Below the pieces are notes generated by a model. It ran no database searches. It had not been told where the DNA came from and saw only the letters and a program-made list of their open reading frames with translations. From Gnetum montanum (lineage: Eukaryota > Streptophyta > Gnetopsida > Gnetales > Gnetaceae), in contig MNCI01023945.1 in the NCBI GenBank assembly GCA_015680685.1, positions 737,982 through 801,981 on the forward strand: a DNA stretch of 64,000 nucleotides. The letters run 5' to 3'. Both the position numbers and the translations under genes were made by a program. Below are positions 48,901-58,699 of this stretch, piece after piece. The first letter of the stretch is position 1. Each line of letters starts with the position of its first letter.

Positions 48901-51900
48901 ATCGCACCTTTTTTTGAAAAATGAGTTTTAATGAGACTACAAGTGACTACGACTCGCAAATCCCTCGTAGCAGCCATCGTGCATGCAAATTGTGAGTAAA
49001 AACTGGATATTTTGGCCACTATTTCTATGCCCACTGTGATCTCACGGCAATAAACAACCTGTAGACTGCAACCCCATGAGGCTCACAAGTCCTCGCAATT
49101 CTCTCAAACACTTGAAAATTACAAAAACAACTTACTATGGCAGATTGCAATTGCAACTGCTCACACCTGAATAGACTGCAACTTGCAACAAGCTTGCAAT
49201 TGCCTATCCAAACTAGGAAACAATATAAATGACTTCAAACAAAGAACCAAACACAAACACATGACTCCCACTACTCCTATGATAGTCTGATGATAAGAAT
49301 TACCTCAAAGAGTCGGTTAATGTTCACATCACATCTTCTTTGTTTAAATCATTACAACATACTTTGAATGTTAGAAGCATGAAAGGGTTCAATACCTTTA
49401 ATTCTATCAATGAAGAGGGTGAAAAGGCAGAACTAATGGATGTTGTAGAACAATTAAATCAGAACTCTTTTTTCTTTTTCAAAGGGCATGTGCTTCAAGA
49501 CAGACACAAAAAGTAGGCCTTGATCAAGGCTTAAATGAAAACAAATAGATAGATAAGTTAAGGGGCACTTAACTTTGCCTTTGATACCATGTGCCATTTA
49601 CATCAAATGACCATGGAAGGACTATAAATGCATTCAATATGGAAATCATCCACCAGCTTCCTGTTTCTCAAATCAAGAAATTGTCCTTTGCAAAAAGAAA
49701 ATTTTGGAAACTCTGAAAGCTTATGTTTTCGGTTCATGTGTATCTAAACTTTGTCACATTTGTTACTCCAGAAGTCTCACTCAAGTGGATTGTAAGAGGG
49801 TCTAACTAGAATTTGCTTTAAAGAGAACTCATGTTCAGATAGTAAAATTGCAGACAAAGAAACCTAAAGCAGTCTAACATAGATTTGCAGGTGTACCTTT
49901 AAAAGTTGCAAGGAAGATGTGGAACAGCTTCAGACTTCTTTGGAAATATAGGGGACTTTAACTTGTGTGCTAGCCTAAATAAATGCCTGTTTAGCAAGAC
50001 AGTGGGCAAATTTTGGGGGCATGTAGTATCAGTTTTAAAACCAGTCACATTCTTGTAAAGTTAAGAAGAACCCTCAGACTAAGGATTCAGTGAGGCAAAA
50101 AAATCAGAGTAAGTTCTAAGAGTTGATTGATGTTGATCCTACAAGACCAAATGGGATGCAGAAATTTAATCAGAATTGCCGCAATCAAGAACAAACATTC
50201 CAATGAAAAGCATTTGACATGATTCCTTTATCTCAGATGTTGCCTTGAATATCTAGTAAATGGAATAATGTGGCTTCTTTCCAAGTTCAGAAGTCTAATC
50301 TTTAAAACTTTAATAGTCTCAGCGCTCTTAAAGTTGGGAATCTTGAGAAAGAGAGCAGGAGAACAATGGCACCTGAATGTACGTAAGGGTGAAACATTTC
50401 ACAAGCTACATACCAAATGATGTTCTGAAAAAAAAAATCGGAAAAAGGATTCATGTTCCCAAGAAAAGATATCTTAAGAAAAAAATGGTGCAAATTTAAT
50501 AGCACAATCATGATATAAAAGGCTTATGGTACTTTACACACAGGTCAAGTAGATAAAGTAGCCATTTGTTGGAAGAAAGCAAATCCAATATTACATTATG
50601 AAAGAGAAGAGGACCAAGTTTATGAGGCTCACAAATGTATATTACTCTTAGATTTGAGAGGTTATGTAAAGAGAAATAGCTGTTGAAGGAATCTCAGGGT
50701 ACTCAGAAGGTTAGTTGTACCATGATAAATCACACTGCAAAAAGCCGGTTGGGAAAAAAAGCATCAGAAACAACAAAAACATGGAGAAAACTAATTGTTT
50801 ATAATTCTAATAACCAAGAACATGTGTACCTTTGACGGATTTACCCTTGTAATCAAGAGTAATTATATGCAAAAGTCCAATTTAGTTTAAGACCAACAGT
50901 TAATTGCACCAAGCACTTGAGTTTCATTCCAAGGAAAGAAAATAAAAGGTCAAAGTACTGTGCTCAACAGGATACCTGAACAAGCTCCTCCCTGACCTGG
51001 CAGCATGATTTGGACTAAAAGGTAAATCATCACAGAAAGAAAAATGGATCATCTACCAAAAACAAAGCTCTAATAAGGCAGAGTGAAGGGAAGGTGACTT
51101 ATTAGCAAAGCGATCTGAATCAATTTTAATTCCTGAAAAGGTCAACACAAATCCCAAACCATAAGATTAATCAATAGGAGGGTAAAGCATCAGATTCTCC
51201 AAAGGATGTAAAGGTATTTAGACTGCTGTGTCAAAGACGAGATAACTACGCCACAGTAAAAAGAGTCTACAAGCATTTTAGAATGATTTTTCAAATATGT
51301 ATTCAAAGTAAAACAAATGCAGAACATGATTCAAACCTTCACCAAAATGACCTCCTACAGGTATTTAGCATAATCCTTCAGAGTGAACTTGATCCAATAT
51401 TGAGTATATAATGCTTCCAAAATGGGGCGGTAACACTTCCAATTCAAAGTAGTCTAGCCTTTGGGAAATTTCATTAATCAATCAGAAAAAAGGTAAAACA
51501 TACATCTTCAGTGAATTTGTTGTGTCGGAAAAAAGAGGAAAAAAAACAGTGACTTGGTGAAGTCAGACGGTAGGATAAAACAATGTATAAAACATAGCTT
51601 TTTTGTTAAAAACATAATAATGAAAAAAACAGTGCCAACAGAACTTGACTCTAACACAAATCTTAACACAATGATACATCAACAGATGGCTAGTTTAAAA
51701 ATCACTGATCTAAACACTACAGAAAGAATAAAAGAAGACATTCCAGATGCATCTGCACTCACTCCCACAAAACACCCATGTTCCCAAACTCACTTGGGTA
51801 CACACTCCCATGCTCCCCCATTCTTGCATTCCCAAATGATGTAAAACATAGCAATTTAAACATCATTGTAATGTAGTAGGAAACTTAGTTTAGTTTATAA

Positions 51901-53365
51901 TGTCTAGTGATATAGACACTGTCTAACAAATCCTTTTGAGTCTATATTGAAGTAATAAATTTTCAATTTCAGTTTTAGAAGTATCCTTGAATGATAGCTA
52001 TACTAGTTTTCATTACCAAAAATAATAATAAAATACAACTTGTTCGAATGGTCTACCGAATGCATCTTTTAGACAGATCAAAAGATTACAAACATTTACC
52101 TACAATGAGGATAAACATCCATCCAGATATAGAAAAGATAAATTTAACTTATATAACTGGCAGGTATCTTCGATGGAAGTCATTTCTATGTCACAGGAAG
52201 AACATGAATCGTTTCCTTGTTCATATTTCTTCTATACATTCATTAACTATAATGCTATGGGCTTTCTCAGTAAAAATATCAAAAATCATTTTGAATGTAA
52301 AAACAACACATAAAATATTCATTAAAGGTCACTCCAACTGTAAGAAAATGACATAGTAAATGGGGCGTGACACGTAAAGTTTCGTTTGCGAAGCCAAGTT
52401 AGGTTAGTCCTACGCTGAATTGCTAACACAATAACACATGAGATAAATGATATGCAGAAAAACGCAAATGGGATAGAATATAAAACATAGAAACATCGTC
52501 AATACCGCTAAATACACTGCATGGGATCAGAATGATTGGCTGTATTTTAATTATAAAATTGCTGCTAATGTCCATTGACGATAATAGAAAGCTGGTCCAG
52601 GCATTAACTCTTCAATATTTAAAATGAACCACAGTGATCAAAGCCGCCGAACACGTTGATTCGCAAAAGATATCCATACTGGCAGTCAAGCTTAAAAGAA
52701 CGGTCGATGCGCTCAAGACCTTGAGGTCTGGCAGGAAGCAGTACATTACTTACTAGTATAAATACACGACAAGCACCAATAATACAATAACTTGAATAAA
52801 GAAATCAATTCTTCACCAAAACATATAACTCATAAAGCCACTCTTTCATATCGCACAACTCATGCTATTAAAATCTTAAGTAGGTCATTTCGTTCTTTAA
52901 TGCAGGACTTCGAATCAAGTAGCTCGATCCATCCTCTGTTGACCTTGCTTAAGTAGCTTAACGAAAGTAAATTCAGATATACAACGCAAGAAATGGACCA
53001 GAAACTTGATTCCATAATACGTAATAAATTATCCGACATGCTTTGGACGCTAAAACATTTTTCGACATATGCTAGGGTTTGCCACATACGGAAGTAACAG
53101 TAATTTTACAAAACTCACGCCCAATGCGTCGCTTCAAGACGCAAAAACCAAAATGCAAAAGAAGATAAAAACCGGAAAAAAAAAGAACTTAGCAACTTAC
53201 CTTATCACCAATGAAGGGAACTTTTTTGGCTTCCTCGGCCTGTATAGCATCTCTCTGCTTCTTGATGTCGTCGTCTCTGTACTGATGCCATTCGACATCT
53301 CCATCAGCGATGAAGCCATCGCAAGGGGCGCTGGAAGCCGTATCAGAAGTGGAAGAATGATCCAT
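42717..53365 (-). CDS. OTUB1: Otubain-like ubiquitin thioesterase (OTU-family deubiquitinase)
   Basis: Cysteine protease that removes ubiquitin from proteins; otubains favour Lys48-linked chains. Joining the eight exons listed separately gives 891 nt and 296 residues, close to the usual 270-310. The OTU domain covers about residues 77-296. The catalytic loop [11 protein letters not shown] gives Asp92 and Cys95; the C-terminal GHYDILYP gives His288 and Asp290. The N-terminal 50 residues are acidic and polar, as in plant otubains. The ATG at 53363-53365 is the first after an in-frame TGA. All splice sites fit GT-AG except intron 2 (GC-AG). No damage seen; probably active in cytosol and nucleus. 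Confidence 0.93.
43063..43154 (-). CDS. OTUB1: Otubain gene, coding exon 7
   Basis: 92 nt: completes Val, then [19 protein letters not shown] onward to LTVDK. Acceptor GCCGTAG, donor AAG|GTAATC. Confidence 0.9.
43236..43285 (-). CDS. OTUB1: Otubain gene, coding exon 6
   Basis: 50 nt: completes Ser, then [16 protein letters not shown] and the first base of a Val codon. Acceptor ATGCAG, donor ATG|GTAACT. Confidence 0.9.
43451..43500 (-). CDS. OTUB1: Otubain gene, coding exon 5
   Basis: 50 nt, [16 protein letters not shown] plus two bases of a split Ser codon. Acceptor GTTTAG, donor CAG|GTAAAT. Confidence 0.9.
43580..43702 (-). CDS. OTUB1: Otubain gene, coding exon 4
   Basis: 41 codons, [12 protein letters not shown] to FTFEDFFA. 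Acceptor GATTTAG, donor GCG|GTAAGT. Confidence 0.92.
43840..43923 (-). CDS. OTUB1: Otubain gene, coding exon 3 (catalytic Cys loop)
   Basis: 28 codons, [20 protein letters not shown] onward to FSYL. Holds Asp92 and Cys95. Acceptor TTGTAG, donor G|GTGAGA. Confidence 0.92.
43924..44002 (-). other. Otubain intron 2, GC-AG type
   Basis: 79 nt, begins GCATTTAC and ends TTGTAG. The flanking codons join Lys77 to Val78 in frame. GC donors are a known minority class, usually with AG|GCAAGT; this one matches only weakly after position 2. Confidence 0.7.
44003..44068 (-). CDS. OTUB1: Otubain gene, coding exon 2
   Basis: 22 codons, [20 protein letters not shown] to IK. The acceptor ACATACAG lies at 44069. 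The following bases are GCATTTAC, so the donor would be GC. Using the next GT would break the frame to exon 3. Confidence 0.88.
45096..46500 (-). pseudogene. Chromovirus-type integrase inside otubain intron 1
   Basis: Pieces in order on the minus strand: zinc-binding start (46288-46488, KHNGDMVAH), core start [20 protein letters not shown] (46043-46231), core end [19 protein letters not shown] with catalytic Glu (45729-46046, also [14 protein letters not shown]), and C-terminal [19 protein letters not shown] with FNAFDL (45096-45392). The sequence is of the CRM/Reina type of Ty3/gypsy elements. No chromodomain could be recognised after it. Frames are shifted between pieces. Confidence 0.8.
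46560..47030 (-). pseudogene. Chromovirus RNase H
   Basis: Shows [38 protein letters not shown] and YYLLG (46715-46906), then [20 protein letters not shown] (46600-46658): the usual RNase H order up to the ADALSR end. Interrupted by stops. Confidence 0.8.
47128..47800 (-). pseudogene. Chromovirus reverse transcriptase, with a duplicated segment
   Basis: Two consecutive pieces (47128-47466 and 47470-47742) both encode the palm region: [20 protein letters not shown] and [20 protein letters not shown], each followed by VFFDDI and then [15 protein letters not shown]. Both keep the two aspartates. One RT should have this region once; the second is a 318-328-bp tandem duplication. Confidence 0.85.
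48120..48510 (-). pseudogene. Chromovirus protease-RT linker
   Basis: The minus strand reads [17 protein letters not shown] (end of protease) near 48440-48490, then [20 protein letters not shown] with IQH, the stretch before RT. The protease active site and gag are not found, so the element is 5'-truncated. Confidence 0.65.
49577..49589 (-). promoter_or_regulatory. Initiator-Met type primer-binding site, LTR edge
   Basis: The minus strand reads TGGTATCAAAGGC directly after ...GGCACA, the usual arrangement of LTR end plus tRNA-iMet site. The LTR would extend to the right of 49590. Whether it belongs to the chromovirus remnant is unclear: the sequence between them (48.5-49.57 kb) shows no gag. 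Confidence 0.4.
53201..53365 (-). CDS. OTUB1: Otubain gene, coding exon 1
   Basis: 55 codons, [12 protein letters not shown] to VPFIGDK, phase 0. The donor is AAG|GTAAGT at 53200, a strong match. The longer overlapping frame at 53197-53436 (MDRSIETL...) is a shadow: it does not join exon 2 in frame. Confidence 0.92.
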
Positions 53366-53710
53366 AACAACGGCGATGATAATCGCTCTCTGTCTTTGTC
53401 ACCGCTGCTGCTTAGGGTTTCAATCGATCGATCCAAGTTGTCCGACGATTCTGGTGCTGCGGCGGTTCGCTACAACTCAAGTTCCAGTCAGGACAAGCGC
53501 AGAAGGCATCTGCTGTTGGTTTGCTGTTGTTATAGGTGTTCGCTGGGCTGGGTGGGTGGATAATTAACAACGTAATCACCAATGACTATGAATTTGTGTA
53601 TCATTATCATAAACACAAATAAAGAAGAACGTACTTACGATATGCAGCTCACAGTTCACAGCTCACGACTCACGACGACTCACAGCTCACGACGACGCTT
53701 CGCTTCGTCT

Positions 53711-53719
53711 TTTTATATA
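53711..53719 (-). promoter_or_regulatory. OTUB1: TATA box of the otubain gene
   Basis: The minus strand reads TATATAAAA about 350 bp upstream of the ATG. A start site near 53680 would give a 5' untranslated region of about 320 nt. It is followed by repeated CTCACGAC/GTCGTGAG motifs (53645-53695). Confidence 0.5.
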
Positions 53720-54402
53720 AGGCTGGCCTCTGCTACAGAGCACAAAAGTTGCAATGCTTTTACAAACTATTTCGTATATTCTGGCAAATCTGCTTTTACG
53801 AAGTTTCCTCCTCGTAGAATGATTATCTCTGGAACGTTTTTACACGGATCGTCGTTAATCTTAAAATGATTGTTAATCCAAAAATAAGTAAAAATTGTTA
53901 TTCTAAAAAAATTAAGGGGACTTTGTACTTAGTTATTAAATTGCTGACAGATTTTGGTTTGCCGTTGAGCAAGGGTAATGGATAAAGGATGTTCGTTCTG
54001 ATTATTTATCCTTTAGAAATGTCTATTACAAAGCCTATTAAACTAATAAATTGCTATCAAAGCTTGAGGTTTGAGAAATCACAAATTGATCCAACAATGT
54101 TGATTTGCTTTCCAAAATCTTTTCCAAAGATTATATGAGAAAATACAAGACAAATAAAAAGAGAGATACATTAACACTGCAAATCATACACTGATCCACA
54201 TCAATTCAAAAATGGACGATTGGGATGGTGTTAGGTAGTCATGGGATGTGATACATGTTCATCCCAACCATCCATTTGACCTGATGTACATTGGTTTATG
54301 ATTTTCTCATTAACACTTATAATTGAAAACTCAATAAAAAGATATTGGAAGTCATTTTCAAGAAACTCACAATAAGTGCTAAAAAAAATCTAAGTTGTCA
54401 TG

Positions 54403-54546
54403 GTTGGGGGTTTTGGAATATGAAATAATTAAAACATAGATACACCCAAAGATTTATAGAAATTTATAACTCAATGCTACCTAATATAATCTAACCCATG
54501 ACCTAGGGTTACCAAGCCAAGACTCATACCACTAGGCTATCACCTC
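54403..54546 (-). mobile_element. tRNA-derived SINE-like repeat, copy 3
   Basis: The minus strand shows TAGCCTAGTGGTATGAG, then CATGGGTTAGATTATAT, then TTGAGTTATAAATTTC and an ATTATTTCAT tail near the left end. Head to head with copy 4. Confidence 0.6.
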
Positions 54547-54594
54547 ATTATTAAGTTATCATAGTCAAGAAGAGGTTCCAAAATCTTTGAATAA

Positions 54595-54725
54595 TGAGGT
54601 GTTAACTTAGTGGTAAGCTTTTAATTTAAAAGTTCAGAGTCATGGGTTCAATTCTAATGAGCAAAATTGAGTTATAAAGTTCTAATTGGACTATATATCT
54701 TACAATTATTTCAAGTTTCCAACAC
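54595..54725 (+). mobile_element. tRNA-derived SINE-like repeat, copy 4
   Basis: TTAACTTAGTGGTAAG (A-box-like), CATGGGTTCAATTCTA (B-box-like), GAGTTATAAAGTTCTAATTG, and tail ATTATTTCAAGTTTCCAACA. The best preserved copy. Confidence 0.65.
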
Positions 54726-54908
54726 TCAAAAACCTTTAAGTAAATGGTTTAAGCTTGGCATTACCTTTCCTTCATCTCTTCATAAGTATAATCAATGGAT
54801 TACTTGGTGTAAGTGACTCAAAAACCTTTAAGTAAATGGTTTAAGCTTGGCATTACCTTTCCTTCATCTCTTCATAAGTATAATCAATGGATTACTTGGT
54901 GTAAGTGA
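54725..54908. repeat. 92-bp tandem duplication, two identical units
   Basis: Units 54725-54816 and 54817-54908, both beginning CTCAAAAACCTTTAAG and ending GGTGTAAGTGA, show no difference by eye. Confidence 0.95.
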
Positions 54909-55654
54909 TGCTTCTAAAGGTTCAACACCCACCAAACTCCTCCTAATTGCACAACCCCCCCTCCCCCATTTTGGTCCAAGCTTGCCTATACTTTTATTTG
55001 TTTTAATACTTATTTAGGGGATGTCAACTTTGATGTGCACCTATGAAGATATGAAATGATTCCACTCCTTAAAAAATTAAGTATTTTTATGGTATTTGAT
55101 TAATCAACATTTGCCTATCGATATTCACCTCTTATTTGGGTATTCATGATCTTAGTTATCATTTGTGCCACACGGAAAACTCATTCATCAACTACTTTTT
55201 TACTTGTTCACTTCCTCCAAGGTCTTAGTATTGGTGTAGCTTCCATTTACATGGTTTTAAGCCAAGGTTGGAGGAAGTTTTATTTGGTGATATTCCTCAA
55301 CTTCAAGGATTTTTGCTTCGCTCTTAGAATTGCTTTGGTTTCCTTGTTATCTTTTTGATTTACAAATTTCAATGTCATGTGGTTTATCATATCAATTCTT
55401 CATCTAGTGTTATTCCTTTGTCAACTCAAGATGACATCATTCAATAGCTCATGCTTTAGTTGGAGGCTATGAATGTATACATCAATTTTTTTCTTTTATG
55501 TTTACAAGAGGGGAGAGTTTTTAGGATTAGTTGCAAGGATGAAAACCTGAAAAGGCATGCCAAAATTGTTGGGCTTTTTCTTTAGACTCTTTCTTTGATA
55601 ATCTTATGAACTTTAATTTTTTTAAATATTATTATTCGTCTTTTTAAGGTTCGA

Positions 55655-55770
55655 TACCCCTCCTCCCCACATATCCCAACCCCTTCCCCACACCTCCATA
55701 ACCCATCCATCCTCCCTCCCACAACCCCCTCTCCCCATCCCACCCCACAACCTTCCCTTCTCTCCCCACC
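55655..55770. repeat. C/A-rich low-complexity tract
   Basis: Runs of CCCC separated by A, T and ACA on the plus strand. It produces a Gly/Trp-rich ORF on the minus strand that is not a gene. Confidence 0.8.
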
Positions 55771-56006
55771 TTTTATGTTTACAAGAAGTCTTCAATAATA
55801 AGTGAGAAACTAAGAGAGGACTTCTAAAAAGGGTAAGGTCTATTCCATTTCCTATCCCAAAGAAGAGATTTTCCAAGATTGGTTATATTCATAAAAATCA
55901 TAAAAGACATCACCAAAATCATTGGCCCATTTCTTTTTTGTTTTGCTAGATTTTTTGTACTTGATTCTAAATTTTTTCTTTCTAGTACATTTTATTTTTA
56001 AGGGGG

Positions 56007-56060
56007 GTGTTAGAATCCTGAAATAATTGTCATCAATTCTCAGCATTGAAAACTAATTTC
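56007..56060 (+). mobile_element. Possible LTR start with polypurine tract
   Basis: TTTTTAAGGGGGG (55995-56006) followed by TGTTAGAATCCTG has the form of a polypurine tract and LTR start. No matching second LTR or coding domain was found next to it. Confidence 0.3.
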
Positions 56061-56239
56061 CCTTGTAATTTCCCATCTGGAGTGTGTAGGAGCTAGAGTT
56101 ATTGTCATAAGCTCAAATACACAACATTTTCTAGTAATTTTGGCTTTTACCCATCTCCCATGCACAACATGCTGTAACAAACCTAAGGATTTCTAGCTTC
56201 TTTATGCAATCAAGATAGAACTCTTAGGTTTTGGCAATC

Positions 56240-56371
56240 ATGGCGAAGAAGGTTGGATCGATGAGTCAAAATCTAGGATTAGATGGGGCAAAGGAGGTTG
56301 TACAAATCATTTCTAGGCTTCTAGATCTATCTACAGGGGAAGGATCTTTAGCAATGATTATCAAGTGCTAG
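56240..56371 (+). CDS. Unassigned short ORF, 43 residues
   Basis: MAKKVGSMSQNLGLDGAKEV continues with normal-looking codon use to IIKC and TAG. It stands just after a candidate LTR start and could be the remains of a gag or the first exon of a captured gene. I recognise no family and see no downstream exon. Confidence 0.2.
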   Translation: MAKKVGSMSQNLGLDGAKEVVQIISRLLDLSTGEGSLAMIIKC

Positions 56372-56374
56372 TTT

Positions 56375-56426
56375 CTCCCATATTTTCTTTGTTTTTGATC
56401 CTCCCATATTTTCTTTGTTTTTGATC
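56375..56426. repeat. 26-bp tandem duplication
   Basis: CTCCCATATTTTCTTTG followed by TTTTTGATC occurs twice back to back, identical. Confidence 0.9.
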
Positions 56427-57190
56427 AAATTGTGAAAACCGTTTTCCCACCTCTAAATTTGCTTCAATTGAAATTTTGTATTCTAATTATGTCGAACCCA
56501 AGATTTAGGATGGGGATGAAATTTAGGATTTTTAATATTTGTTGGTGGAGATTTGAGTTTTTTTTTCCAAACTCATATGCATCATTGATGCCCTATTTTT
56601 TCCTCTTTTTTTTGTCAAATTTTAATGCTTTTTCTAGCCTATGTGTGATGAAATTTTCAAGTTCTTACTACACAGGATTATTGTTCAAGGTTTTTTGGTG
56701 ATCCTGGAGGTGGAATTAGGATTTTTTGATTTTTTATTACAAAGATTTTAGTTTTCTCTCAACCTAGTCTACAACGTTCTTGCTTGCTTTTCAAGGTTTT
56801 TGCAGTTTTCTCGTAGCAAAACTAGTAGTGTTGGTGATTTTTTGACCACATGGTCAACATTGTGGGTTTCTAGGGAGGCTAGATGCATTGTCAATGGATT
56901 CTAGACCATGTTTAAATATTTTAGAACTTTTTTGAATTTTTTTCGAGGTTTTTATTGTAGTCCATATACTGCAAACTAGGGTTTCTTTCTAGTTAAAATC
57001 TTTTGGGTTTTCCTACACTTGAATTTGGGTTGTTCCAATCATGTTCTTTGTATTTGTGTTCTAAAATAATTTTTTGAAAATTTTTCTAGATTTTTCCTAG
57101 CTCTTTGGGCCTACATTGGTCAATTTCTTACTCAAATGCAAAGTTTTGGGTTTTGTAACGTCTAAATGCTTGAGCTTGAATTTGAGCATC

Positions 57191-57210
57191 ATGGGGGGGG
57201 GGGGGGGGGN
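57191..57210. other. Poly-G run ending in one N
   Basis: About 19 G then N: an unresolved homopolymer or gap edge. Confidence 0.9.
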
Positions 57211-58240
57211 GTTTTCAAATCCATGGCTAGTGTGTGAGTATCTAGGTTGTGCAAGGGTAGTTTATGACACTCCCTAGCATGATGGGGCAATGTATGAGGC
57301 ATTTTGGATTTTTTGTAGGCATGAAAAGGTAATGTGTGAACTCCTAGAACAAAAAATCCCCAACATATTTGACCTATTTTCCTTCATTCTCAGTGTTGGC
57401 AATCTTCTAGCCTGTAACTTCAAGAATCTTGGTTTTCCCAGGCCTAGGGTGATCAATTTTGGTTACTAGTTTCATGTAATTTTTATTGTCATGAGGTGTC
57501 TGGTTTTCATAACAACTATTTGCTAAAATGCTTAACTTAGTTAAATTTTGTTCTTGGTGTTTAATCTTTATGTCAAGTGTAATCTCAATCATATTCATGA
57601 ATTTTGACTAGCTTATAATTTGGTTTCTTTTTAAAATTTGTCAATTTTTTATGTTTTATTGATTTTAGGGCCATTTCATATTTTAATGATTACATTTATG
57701 GCTATTTTGGTCACTAATGATTACATGTTTTTATTGTCCACAGGCCCAAGCTATGACAGTAATTAGCTTGACAACATTGGTCCTTCCCATAGTTTGATTG
57801 AAGCCTTTGATGTTGATAATGTGTTAGGCTATCAATCATAACTGTTATGGTTGTTGGGTAGTTGCTACATTCATGAATTCAAAGACTATGTATCATCTAC
57901 TTCTTGTTACACTATATAACTATCGCTATGGCCATAGCATACTTGGCTATGTTTGAATCAATGATGTTGTATTTTGCTCTCATTTAACACTATTCTTTAG
58001 CTACATGTTTTTAGTTATTTTTATGTTTTATATTTTTTATGCAAACATAAACAATAAATGTAGGCTATGAGCTAAGGTGAAAAAATGAAAGACAAGGTCA
58101 CAAAAGTAAAATTAATAAATAAGATACAATGTAATAAAGTTATAAAACAAGGCATACACATTAAATTAAAAGCTATAAACATTAACATGAAGTAAACATG
58201 TCATAATGAATGAACAAGGAAAGGAAGGCCACATATTCAC

Positions 58241-58345
58241 CATTTTTAGGCCTTGGCAGGCCATGGTCTTTCTAGTTTTAGGCCCTAGTAGGCCACTAGC
58301 TTTAGACCTTGGTAGGCCATTGTATTGCTAATTTTAGGTCTTAGC
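58241..58345. repeat. About 30-bp degenerate tandem repeat
   Basis: TTTTAGGCCTTGGCAGGCCAT-like blocks occur four times, at about 58243, 58274, 58300 and 58333. Confidence 0.7.
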
Positions 58346-58699
58346 AGCATATGGCCACACTCATCTAGCAAGTATGGGATAATCTCAATAAAGTATATAA
58401 AAATAAAATGAACAATGAAACATTATATAAGGCTACAAATGTAAATAAGTGATTATTGATAAAGGAAGGAATTAGATGCTCATGATGGATTTCTTGCTTA
58501 ATCTTTGATAGATCAAAAGGTCTCTAGCGCATAATCCTAGTTTCACCATTCCTCTTGTTCAATATGGCAAGTAGTAGATGTTCTCATTGTCATTTAATGT
58601 TGTAGAGTTACCATTGTTAGCATTGTTATTGTTGTTGGCCCCAACTAGATGTAGGGAGTTTCATCTTGAAACTCCACCTTTGATCCTTATTCAATGTTA

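Larger units (their letters stand above)
44069..53200 (-). other. Otubain intron 1, 9.1 kb
   Basis: Runs from GTAAGTTGCT at 53200 to ACATACAG at 44069. Contains the chromovirus remnant at 45096-48510, a likely second LTR fragment with a primer site at 49577, and otherwise unassigned AT-rich sequence at 44.1-45.1 and 49.6-53.1 kb. Confidence 0.85.

Noticed and set aside
51991-52356. 121-codon plus-strand ORF in otubain intron 1
   Set aside because: No recognisable motif, no splice or promoter context, AT-rich codons; probably chance.
53197-53436. 79-codon minus-strand ORF (MDRSIETL...) as the otubain start
   Set aside because: Wrong frame: only the frame from ATG 53365 ends in VPFIGDK and joins exon 2 in phase.
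53069-53563. 164-codon plus-strand ORF over the otubain start
   Set aside because: It lies opposite exon 1 and the 5' leader, has simple Ser/Arg composition and no family resemblance. It is a shadow of the minus-strand gene.
55622-55876. 84-codon minus-strand ORF rich in Gly and Trp
   Set aside because: Comes from the C-rich low-complexity tract.
58655-58675. Perfect 9-bp hairpin GGAGTTTCA-TCT-TGAAACTCC
   Set aside because: No T-run follows and it lies in decayed retroelement sequence; likely chance.
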